From the NCBI GenBank assembly GCA_045586595.1, contig JAZNAQ010000023.1:1-25683 (forward strand): DNA of 25,683 bases, in the 5' to 3' direction. Positions 14,568 through 20,733 of the stretch are shown one piece after another; the stretch's first letter is position 1, and each line of letters begins with the position of its first letter. The notes beneath the pieces are model-generated. The model was not told the origin of the DNA. It made no database searches and saw only the letters and a list, made by a program, of their open reading frames with translations. The DNA comes from SIG480 sp045586595 (lineage in GTDB: Bacteria > Bacillota > Clostridia > Oscillospirales > JAAYXM01). The position numbers were made by a program, and so were the translations under genes.

Positions 14568-14670
14568 TGTTTTTTACCTTTCTATTATAATTTATTTGTA
14601 TTGATTTTTCAATACAAACCGGACACTCTGCGCACACGGAGCAACCAATATGAATTGCGCACAAATTCAT
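14545..14670 (-). CDS. Doubtful cysteine-rich micro-ORF
   Basis: 41 codons from an ATG with GGAG 9 bases upstream. The first 19 residues hold five Cys, including GCSVCAECPVC. The rest is Lys/Asn-rich and overlaps the first 23 bases of the toxin-like gene in another frame. The toxin promoter lies within it, which argues against it; the Cys spacing argues for it. Possibly the decayed end of a mobile-element gene. Confidence 0.2.
   Translation of the reverse strand: MNLCAIHIGCSVCAECPVCIEKSIQINYNRKVKNNDNTKFI
14584..14612 (-). promoter_or_regulatory. Promoter of the toxin-like gene
   Basis: Reverse strand: TTGAAA (14607-14612), 17-bp spacer, TATAAT (14584-14589), then GAAAGG ahead of the ATG at 14567. 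It shows no match to the O1-O3 operators. Confidence 0.75.
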
Positions 14671-14716
14671 AGGGGTTCACTCCAAAAGCGTCACTGTCAT
14701 AAGTTATAGCACGACT

Positions 14717-14752
14717 TTAATTTTGTGTTTGCCAAAAAAGTGCCAACTTTTT
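14717..14752. repeat. Attachment-like direct repeat, right copy
   Basis: Matches 262-293 with one substitution and a 4-base insertion. TTGCCAA (14729-14735) and GTGCCAA (14740-14746) are 11 bp apart, as in the left copy. It lies 55 bases beyond the 3' end of tRNA-Ser, where an integrase arm site would be if an element had entered at the tRNA. Confidence 0.5.
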
Positions 14753-14777
14753 TGGAGAGGAAACGAAGGAAAAAAGT

Positions 14778-14808
14778 AAAAATCCGTACACAATGTGTAC
14801 GGATTTTT
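14778..14808. terminator. tRNA-Ser terminator
   Basis: Perfect 14-bp stem (14778-14791 with 14795-14808), loop AAT, ending in T-runs both ways, directly after the tRNA 3' end. Confidence 0.9.
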
Positions 14809-14899
14809 GGCGGAGAAGGGGAGATTCGAACTCCCGCACCGCTTTCGCGACCTACGCCCTTAGCAGGGGCGCCTCTTCGACCAGCTTGAGTACTTCTCC
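14808..14899 (-). tRNA. tRNA-Ser(GCU), CCA encoded
   Basis: Acceptor stem GGAGAAG/CTTCTCC, discriminator G and encoded CCA (14808-14810). The anticodon loop is CTGCTAA, giving GCU, which reads AGC/AGU serine codons. A long variable arm (GTCGCGAAAGCGGT region) and GTTCGAATC in the T-loop identify a class II serine tRNA of 92 bases. Its own promoter is at 14962-14990. Confidence 0.97.
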
Positions 14900-14917
14900 A
14901 AGTCGAAAATAAATAAG

Positions 14918-14951
14918 GTCGGTATTCAGTTATTGCAAGCCGAATACCGAC
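14918..14951 (-). other. Hairpin in the 5' leader of tRNA-Ser
   Basis: GTCGGTATTC (14918-14927) and GAATACCGAC (14942-14951), 10 perfect pairs with a 14-base loop, lie between the tRNA promoter and the tRNA. On the transcript a U-rich stretch follows. It may terminate the upstream membrane-protein message, attenuate the tRNA transcript or guide its 5' processing. Confidence 0.55.
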
Positions 14952-14961
14952 TCACTGCTCT

Positions 14962-14990
14962 ATTATAAAGGAATTTGCCTTTTACGTCAA
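14962..14990 (-). promoter_or_regulatory. Promoter of tRNA-Ser
   Basis: Reverse strand: TTGACG (14985-14990), 17-bp spacer, TATAAT (14962-14967). Confidence 0.8.
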
Positions 14991-15009
14991 GAACTTTTGC
15001 CAAAAAAGT

Positions 15010-15789
15010 TTAGATAAGCTTTACGGTATAGTATACGCCGGTTAAGACAATATATCCGATAAGGCCGAACACGAAATAGATTGCAAGGTCTGCCGCGAGG
15101 AATGATGCGGCAAGAAGCATAAGGACGAGGATAAATGTGAGATAAACGATGCCGTATCGTGCATCTTTCTTAAAGAGAGTGAGCTCGCGATCGGCAAGCT
15201 TTATCTTACCCCCGCCGCAATGCGCCCAGACGGTGAGTGCTGCGCAGAGAGCAACTGCAACTGCTGAGAGAGAAAGAACGAGCATATCACTTGAGTTTAC
15301 AAGGTCGCTCCTTAAGAGCCATACACCGATGCCGCCTATCGTACATGCGAGCGCAATCATAAAGAACTCGCGCTGATATGAGTAATAAATGATGTACAGT
15401 ACAACGACTGCAGGAACAAATATATACAAAAGCATGAGCATCTCCTGTGAGAAGACAAGAGAGAGAGCAATAGCACATATTGCAACAAACACAGCTCCGA
15501 TGAGTATGTTCTTGCCGCAGAAGAGCCTGTAGCTCATATCGCGATTCTTGACGTGCTCAACAATCATCATGACAATACCAGAAGCCGCGACAACAACCGC
15601 AACGGCGGCGATGACCTTAACCGATGTATATGCCATAAGGTAAGTTGTGGTACTCTTCATCATACGGCCAATATTCATAAGCAGAAGGAGTAGCGCAAAG
15701 GCAAATGTGAAAACAAGCAGGAGCTTATTTGTCACATAGTCTTTCTTTCGATACATTGCTGCGTCCTTCGGAGATTTATTTTCTTTCAA
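15010..15789 (-). CDS. Multi-span membrane protein, function unknown
   Basis: 259 residues with a short charged N-terminus and about eight hydrophobic segments, separated by brief basic loops such as KNRDMSYR and KIKLADRELTLFKKDARYG. No transporter or enzyme signature found. The start is TTG (15787-15789), 9 bases after GGGAG; no ATG fits that site. Promoter at 15825-15853. It is monocistronic, with prmA behind it in the same direction but under its own promoter. Likely a conserved Clostridia hypothetical; the family could not be named. Confidence 0.75.
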   Translation of the reverse strand: MKENKSPKDAAMYRKKDYVTNKLLLVFTFAFALLLLLMNIGRMMKSTTTYLMAYTSVKVIAAVAVVVAASGIVMMIVEHVKNRDMSYRLFCGKNILIGAVFVAICAIALSLVFSQEMLMLLYIFVPAVVVLYIIYYSYQREFFMIALACTIGGIGVWLLRSDLVNSSDMLVLSLSAVAVALCAALTVWAHCGGGKIKLADRELTLFKKDARYGIVYLTFILVLMLLAASFLAADLAIYFVFGLIGYIVLTGVYYTVKLI

Positions 15790-15824
15790 AACAGTTCACT
15801 CCCAAATCCAACATCATACGTTAT

Positions 15825-15853
15825 ATTTTACCAAATAATGAGTGTTTTGTCCA
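15825..15853 (-). promoter_or_regulatory. Promoter of the 15010-15789 membrane gene
   Basis: Reverse strand: TGGACA (15848-15853), 17-bp spacer, TAAAAT (15825-15830). Confidence 0.65.
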
Positions 15854-15890
15854 GTACTCTTTTACTAAGTTTACCCCAATATATTGTATT

Positions 15891-16859
15891 TTATTTTTCA
15901 AACGGCGTTGCAATTACTGATGCCCAGCCGTTTTTGTCGCAAATCTTAATAATTTTAAAACTTTTTTCAAGATGTCCGAGAACCTCATCGAGGCGTTCTG
16001 TTATTATGCCCGAGGCGATAAATATGCCGCCGCTCTTCACAAAGCCCGCCGCAAACGGTGATATGCCGATTATAACATCTGCTACGATGTTTGCGGCAAC
16101 GATGTCGTATTTTTCTTCGGCGAACCGCTCACGCATAGTCTCGTTCTCAAGGATGTTGCCCGCCATAGCCTCATATTTATCGGCAAAGACACCGTTCATC
16201 TCGGCATTTCTTACCGCTATATCAACAGCGTTTTTGTCAATATCGACTGCTACGGCACTCTGAGCCCCGAGCAGGCATGCGGTAATAGACAGTATTCCGC
16301 TTCCGCAGCCGAGGTCTAGTATGGTATCGCCGGTTTTTGTATATTCCTCAATCGCTTCAAGGCAGAGCTGAGTCGTTGCGTGAGAGCCTGTACCGAAGCT
16401 CATGCCAGGGTTTATCGTAAAGACGACTCTGCCGTCATCGTTTTCGCATTCCTCCCACTCGGGTCGGACAAGCACGCGCTTACCGATTTTCAACGGATGA
16501 AAAAACTGCTTCCAGTTTTCTGACCAGTCCTCTTCGTTCATTGTAACAAAGCTGAGGTTTAAGCTGCCAAGCTCACCGTTTCCCGAAAGGGACGAGAGAA
16601 GCTGTTTTACGGCTGCGAGCTGTTCGTGCCCCGCGTCGTTTGCGCTGACGTATATTTTAACCTTGACCGGTGCGTCGGTTTTTTCGCGCACAAGCTCATC
16701 GTCAACATAGTCGCGGTACGGAAACTCCGACTGCATAAACTCTGAGAAGTCCTCCGGGTCCTCAATCTCAAATCCGCGTATTCCTATATCTTCAAGAGAC
16801 GTTGTAAGAACGTCTATACCCTCGTGTGTTGTATCAATGGCAACCTGTATCCATTCCAC
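15891..16859 (-). CDS. prmA: Ribosomal protein L11 methyltransferase
   Basis: 322 residues from a GTG start. PrmA methylates L11 with S-adenosylmethionine. The N-terminal substrate-recognition domain (1-65) opens with EWIQVAIDT. The conserved PGMSFGTGSHATT lies at 151-163, SAM motif I DLGCGSG at 182-188, and a later NIVADVI stretch stands where the NxxA motif is expected. An AAAGGAGG 9 bases before the GTG at 16859 fixes the start. A longer frame beginning at 16940 would run through the promoter and has an atypical Cys-rich extension. Confidence 0.94.
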   Translation of the reverse strand: MEWIQVAIDTTHEGIDVLTTSLEDIGIRGFEIEDPEDFSEFMQSEFPYRDYVDDELVREKTDAPVKVKIYVSANDAGHEQLAAVKQLLSSLSGNGELGSLNLSFVTMNEEDWSENWKQFFHPLKIGKRVLVRPEWEECENDDGRVVFTINPGMSFGTGSHATTQLCLEAIEEYTKTGDTILDLGCGSGILSITACLLGAQSAVAVDIDKNAVDIAVRNAEMNGVFADKYEAMAGNILENETMRERFAEEKYDIVAANIVADVIIGISPFAAGFVKSGGIFIASGIITERLDEVLGHLEKSFKIIKICDKNGWASVIATPFEK

Positions 16860-16888
16860 AGTGCAAAACCTCCTTTGGGATATAATAT

Positions 16889-16917
16889 ATTTTACCAAAA
16901 AACGGCATAATTTGCAA
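16889..16917 (-). promoter_or_regulatory. prmA promoter
   Basis: Reverse strand: TTGCAA (16912-16917), 17-bp spacer, TAAAAT (16889-16894). The divergent pdaA gene shows no convincing vegetative promoter in the same gap, as would fit sporulation-specific control. Confidence 0.65.
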
Positions 16918-16973
16918 CATATTTTAAGTGCGCAGCGCATAGGCTGAAATGATTATGATAAGGTGGTGTTTTT

Positions 16974-17774
16974 ATGGTTATACGCATACACAAACGCACT
17001 CTGGCAATACTTTTTGCCGCTGTGCTCGTGTTCTGCGCACTTCCGCATTTTCCGACAGAGCTGTCGGAGGAGGCATCGGGCAAGGTCACGGTTTCTGACT
17101 GGGGACTGAGCTTTCAAAACCCCGGCAAGACCCCCGTGGCGAATGTCAGCAGTGATTATTTAAAACAGTTTGATTCATACTTTGTTGCTGACGAAGAAAA
17201 AAACGTGATATACCTCACTTTTGACGCGGGGTATGAAAACGGGAATATGCCCAAAATTCTTGATGCGCTAAAAAAGCATAACGCACCTGCAACGTTCTTT
17301 CTTGTGGGCAATTTCATTGACCGCGAGCCGGAGCTCGTAAAGAGGATGACAGAAGAAGGGCATATTGTGGGCAACCATACCGCGACTCACCCCGATATGT
17401 CGGCAATAGCGAGTGAGGATAAGTTTAAGGCAGAGCTTGATACACTTGCGGAGAAGTACCAAAACGTGACGGGTCAGGAGATGAAGAAATTTTACCGCCC
17501 GCCGCAGGGAAAGTTCTCCGAGGCAAACCTCAGAATGGCTCGTGAGCTCGGGTACACAACCGTTTTCTGGAGCCTCGCATATGTAGATTGGTATGATAAC
17601 AAACAGCCTGCACCTGATGAGGCAATGAATATACTTACAAGCCGCATACACCCGGGAGCGATAGTTCTCCTGCACAGCACATCAAAAACAAACGGCGAAA
17701 TTCTCGACTCACTTCTGACAAAGTGGGAGGAGATGGGCTACACATTCGGAAGCCTTGAAGATTTAAAAGCTTAA
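16974..17774 (+). CDS. pdaA: PdaA-like polysaccharide deacetylase (cortex delta-lactam pathway)
   Basis: 266 residues. A membrane-anchor or signal segment at 8-24 is followed by a NodB homology domain: TFDAGYENG with D84, and the metal-binding NHTATH with H135 and H139. RPPQGKFS and a late LLHST complete the motif set. TFD-x-GYENG is characteristic of PdaA, which deacetylates N-acetylmuramic acid on the way to muramic delta-lactam in spore cortex. That would make the organism a spore former. The ATG follows GGTGGTG. It lies alone between divergent prmA and a convergent dehydrogenase gene. Confidence 0.9.
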   Translation: MVIRIHKRTLAILFAAVLVFCALPHFPTELSEEASGKVTVSDWGLSFQNPGKTPVANVSSDYLKQFDSYFVADEEKNVIYLTFDAGYENGNMPKILDALKKHNAPATFFLVGNFIDREPELVKRMTEEGHIVGNHTATHPDMSAIASEDKFKAELDTLAEKYQNVTGQEMKKFYRPPQGKFSEANLRMARELGYTTVFWSLAYVDWYDNKQPAPDEAMNILTSRIHPGAIVLLHSTSKTNGEILDSLLTKWEEMGYTFGSLEDLKA

Positions 17775-17775
17775 G

Positions 17776-17812
17776 TAACAACAACCGATGCAATACGCAT
17801 CGGTTGTTGTTA
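17776..17812. terminator. Bidirectional terminator, pdaA / dehydrogenase
   Basis: 16-bp perfect stem (17776-17791 with 17797-17812), loop AATAC, reaching to the base before the reverse-strand stop codon at 17813. Confidence 0.85.
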
Positions 17813-18910
17813 TCAGTAAATATACTTTTTATACATATCATAAACATCGTCGGCTGTAGGCTCATAAAGCCCGCGGTTTACACTTCCGCCGCAACCGCCG
17901 ATTCTTGAGTATTTCATAACTGCATCGCGGTCAAATCTCTTGTCACAGGGAACAGCGCGCTCAATCAGCGAGCGGAACTCATCACCGGTCTTGACTCCGC
18001 AGAGGCGGTATATGCGCGTAACTCTGTCCTCTGCAACGCGGGAGGAGTATTCTACAAAGTCGGGTAGGAAATATGCGTTTGCCTCGCCGTGAGAAAGCCC
18101 CTCAAAGTATGTCAGAGGATAGCCGAAGGAGTGGACAAAGCAGGTGCCGGTTACGGAGATAACAAGCCCTGCAAGCATAGAACCATACAGCAACCGTTCG
18201 CGAAGGGAAAAATCGAGCCTGCCCTCGGCGAGCGCGCGAAGCCCGCGCCCCATATAATATATCGCTTTCTCAGCTAGCGCGTCCGACACAACGGTTGCCC
18301 CCTTTGAGAGATAGCCCTCTACCGCGTGTGAGAGCGCATCAACTGCCGTGGCGTTTGTTATGCTCTGCGGGAGTGTGACAGTATACTCGGCATCAAGCAG
18401 AGCTGCGCGAGGAAATATTTTTGGTGTTTTGAGTGTTCTCTTATTCTCTATTTTATGGCAGGTGAGTACGGAGTACTGCGTCACCTCACTGCCCGTCCCT
18501 GCAGTTGTGGGAATTGCAATTATGGGGAGAGGGTCAGCCTTGCACTCGCCGTCATACAGTGTATCAACCGTAAGGTGTGGGTTTCGGGCAAAATATGCCG
18601 CCGCTTTTGCCGCATCAAGGGGGCTTCCGCCGCCGATGCCTATGATGAAATCCGCCTTAAACTCACGCGCGGCAACCCCTGCGGTAAAACAGGTTTCAAC
18701 CGTGGGGTTCTGCTCGACGCGGTCAAACACAATAAGCGCCACTCCTGCTTTATCAAGCGAGGCGCGAACATCGTCAAGCGCACCTGAGAGCCTGGCGGAG
18801 CGCCCGCCGCAAATAACCATGCACTTTTTGCCGAATGCGGCGAAATCGAATTTCTGCACACAGCCGCGGCCGGATATTACTTTTACGGGGTTGAAAAACA
18901 GATTTGTCAT
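17813..18910 (-). CDS. Iron-containing alcohol dehydrogenase
   Basis: 365 residues of the group III Fe-ADH family, NAD(P)H-dependent enzymes that interconvert alcohols and aldehydes or ketones. The dinucleotide-binding GIGGGSPLDAAK is at 91-102. Metal ligands lie in the second half: Asp/His in AVDALSHAVEG, then FVHSFGYPLT and LSHGEANA. GGAGG lies 10 bases before the ATG at 18910; an upstream frame start would run through the promoter. Substrate cannot be told from the sequence. Neighbours are not metabolically related, so it is probably a stand-alone fermentation or detoxification gene. Confidence 0.9.
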   Translation of the reverse strand: MTNLFFNPVKVISGRGCVQKFDFAAFGKKCMVICGGRSARLSGALDDVRASLDKAGVALIVFDRVEQNPTVETCFTAGVAAREFKADFIIGIGGGSPLDAAKAAAYFARNPHLTVDTLYDGECKADPLPIIAIPTTAGTGSEVTQYSVLTCHKIENKRTLKTPKIFPRAALLDAEYTVTLPQSITNATAVDALSHAVEGYLSKGATVVSDALAEKAIYYMGRGLRALAEGRLDFSLRERLLYGSMLAGLVISVTGTCFVHSFGYPLTYFEGLSHGEANAYFLPDFVEYSSRVAEDRVTRIYRLCGVKTGDEFRSLIERAVPCDKRFDRDAVMKYSRIGGCGGSVNRGLYEPTADDVYDMYKKYIY

Positions 18911-18944
18911 AATACGTTTTCCTCCATCGTACAATTCTTTACTT

Positions 18945-18973
18945 ATTATACACCAAAGTTTCATAAATTGTAA
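18945..18973 (-). promoter_or_regulatory. Dehydrogenase promoter
   Basis: Reverse strand: TTACAA (18968-18973), 17-bp spacer, TATAAT (18945-18950). Confidence 0.7.
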
Positions 18974-18981
18974 GTCTTTCA

Positions 18982-19010
18982 TTGAATAAATAAGAAAAAT
19001 ATGGTATTAT
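18982..19010 (+). promoter_or_regulatory. Antiporter promoter
   Basis: TTGAAT (18982-18987), 17-bp spacer, TATTAT (19005-19010). Its -35 is 8 bp from the -35 of the divergent dehydrogenase promoter, so the two may compete. Confidence 0.65.
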
Positions 19011-19051
19011 ATGGATGTTGCCTATATAAAAATAATCGGAGGTTTTCTTTT

Positions 19052-20686
19052 TTGGATTTATATTTGTTGCTCGGTGCCCTGGTAATAGTCCTGTGTGTTG
19101 TATTTAACAGAATATCGCAAAAACTTGGGGTGCCCGTGCTTCTTGCGTTCATTGTTCTTGGTATGGTTTTCGGGTCTGATGGGCTTGTTAAAATCGAGTT
19201 TAACGACTACAGCTTTGCTGAGGATATATGTGTGTTTGCGCTCATTTTTATTATGTTTTACGGAGGTTTCGGTACAAAGTGGAGCGCGGCAAAACCTGTT
19301 GCAGCACAGGCGATTCTTATGTCTACCCTCGGCACGGTTGTTACGGCAGGGCTCGTAGGTGTTTTCTGCTGCTATGTTCTGGGTTTTGAGCTTCTGGAGG
19401 GGTTTCTTATCGGTGCGGTAATAAGCTCGACCGATGCGGCAAGCGTCTTTTCAGTACTCCGCTCACGGCATCTTAACTTAAAGGACAACACCGCCTCACT
19501 CCTCGAGGTAGAAAGCGGAAGCAACGACCCGTTTGCGTACATGATGACTATTACGATTCTCTCCCTTATGAACGGAAACGGTGGAGCCGACAGCATCATA
19601 TGGCTTCTTTTTGCTCAAATCGCATTCGGTGCGCTCGGCGGTGTTCTTATTGCATATCTAGCAATTCGCTTTATGAAAAAATTCCGTTTCTTCTCCGCGG
19701 GCTTTGATGCGATATTCATTGTAGCTGTTGCTATTGTGTCGTTTGCTTTGCCCGAGGTTGCAGGAGGAAACGGCTACCTCTCGGCATATATAACGGGTAT
19801 TATCTTAGGGAACACACGGCTTCGCAACAAGCAGTCGCTCGTAAACTTCTTCGACGGCATGACGGGGCTTATGCAGATGATAGTATTCTTTCTGCTCGGG
19901 CTTCTCTCGTTTCCGTCACAGCTGCCCTCAGTGGCACTGCCAGCACTTTGTGTTGCGCTGTTTATCACGTTTATTGCGCGCCCCATCGCATCTTTTCTGA
20001 TTCTCGCCCCGCTTCGCGCACGAATAAACCAAATTGCGGTTGTTTCGTGGGCAGGGCTTCGTGGTGCGGCAAGTATTGTCTTTGCAATAATAGCCGTTCT
20101 TAATCCGGCAGTCATGTCGCATGATATATTCCATCTCGTGTTCTTTATAGTCCTGTTCTCAATTCTTGTTCAGGGCACGCTTCTTCCGCGTGTTGCAACA
20201 CTTTTTAATATGACAGACAACTCAAGTGACGTTATGAAAACCTTTACCGACTATACCGAGGAGCATCCTGTCAGATTTATAAAGTTCAAAGTTCGTGAAT
20301 CGCACCCTTGGGCGAACTGTGAGATAAGAAATATCACTCTGCCGCCCGATACACTTATCGTGCTTATCATTCGAGGAAAGCGAAAACTCGTGCCAAACGG
20401 CAAAATGAGAATCCACCCGGGCGATGTGATTATCCTCAGTGGCAAGGCGATAGGCAGAATTGAGGGAGTTAACCTGTATGAAAAGGTGATTGAGTTTGAT
20501 GACCCGTGGGCAGATAAGCCGATTTCACAGATTCGTTCGGGCGATGACCTCATAATTATGATAAAGCGCAGAGAAAAGGTAATTATCCCTCGCGGTAACG
20601 TAAAGCTTCGCGACGGCGATGTTCTTGTAATAAACGATGCATTGCATGTTTCCTCTGAGTGGGAAGCAAGCGATGGAGAAATTTAA
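19052..20686 (+). CDS. CPA1-type K+/H+ antiporter with two TrkA-C domains (NhaP2/CvrA-like)
   Basis: 544 residues from a TTG start, with GGAGG 9 bases upstream; a frame start at 19001 lies on the promoter. About 12 membrane spans carry SSTDAASVFSVL and the ion-binding ESGSNDP, typical of NhaP2/CvrA cation-proton antiporters. The cytoplasmic tail has two tandem TrkA-C (RCK-C) repeats, each ending in a GDV(I/L) strand (PGDVIIL, DGDVLVI). TrkA-C domains usually bind nucleotides or ions and gate transport. Probable role: potassium efflux and volume or pH control. Monocistronic, with terminator at 20699-20730. Confidence 0.9.
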   Translation: MDLYLLLGALVIVLCVVFNRISQKLGVPVLLAFIVLGMVFGSDGLVKIEFNDYSFAEDICVFALIFIMFYGGFGTKWSAAKPVAAQAILMSTLGTVVTAGLVGVFCCYVLGFELLEGFLIGAVISSTDAASVFSVLRSRHLNLKDNTASLLEVESGSNDPFAYMMTITILSLMNGNGGADSIIWLLFAQIAFGALGGVLIAYLAIRFMKKFRFFSAGFDAIFIVAVAIVSFALPEVAGGNGYLSAYITGIILGNTRLRNKQSLVNFFDGMTGLMQMIVFFLLGLLSFPSQLPSVALPALCVALFITFIARPIASFLILAPLRARINQIAVVSWAGLRGAASIVFAIIAVLNPAVMSHDIFHLVFFIVLFSILVQGTLLPRVATLFNMTDNSSDVMKTFTDYTEEHPVRFIKFKVRESHPWANCEIRNITLPPDTLIVLIIRGKRKLVPNGKMRIHPGDVIILSGKAIGRIEGVNLYEKVIEFDDPWADKPISQIRSGDDLIIMIKRREKVIIPRGNVKLRDGDVLVINDALHVSSEWEASDGEI

Positions 20687-20698
20687 GCGCCTCGATAA

Positions 20699-20730
20699 AA
20701 AACCACCACAGAGTTTTCTGTGGTGGTTTT
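20699..20730. terminator. Bidirectional terminator, antiporter / clpB
   Basis: 14-bp stem AAAACCACCACAGA (20699-20712) with 20717-20730, loop GTTT, flanked by A- and T-runs. Confidence 0.9.
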
Positions 20731-20733
20731 CTC

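Noticed and set aside
262..14752. A 14.4 kb integrated element bounded by the two attachment-like repeats
   Set aside because: The interval holds core genes (lepA, hemW, tadA) and no integrase, so the repeats cannot simply mark one mobile element.
16860..16940. N-terminal extension of PrmA to 349 residues
   Set aside because: The extension crosses the promoter and the AAAGGAGG site; the GTG at 16859 is properly spaced.
18911..18982. N-terminal extension of the alcohol dehydrogenase
   Set aside because: It overlaps the promoter; the ATG at 18910 has a good GGAGG and matches the family N-terminus.
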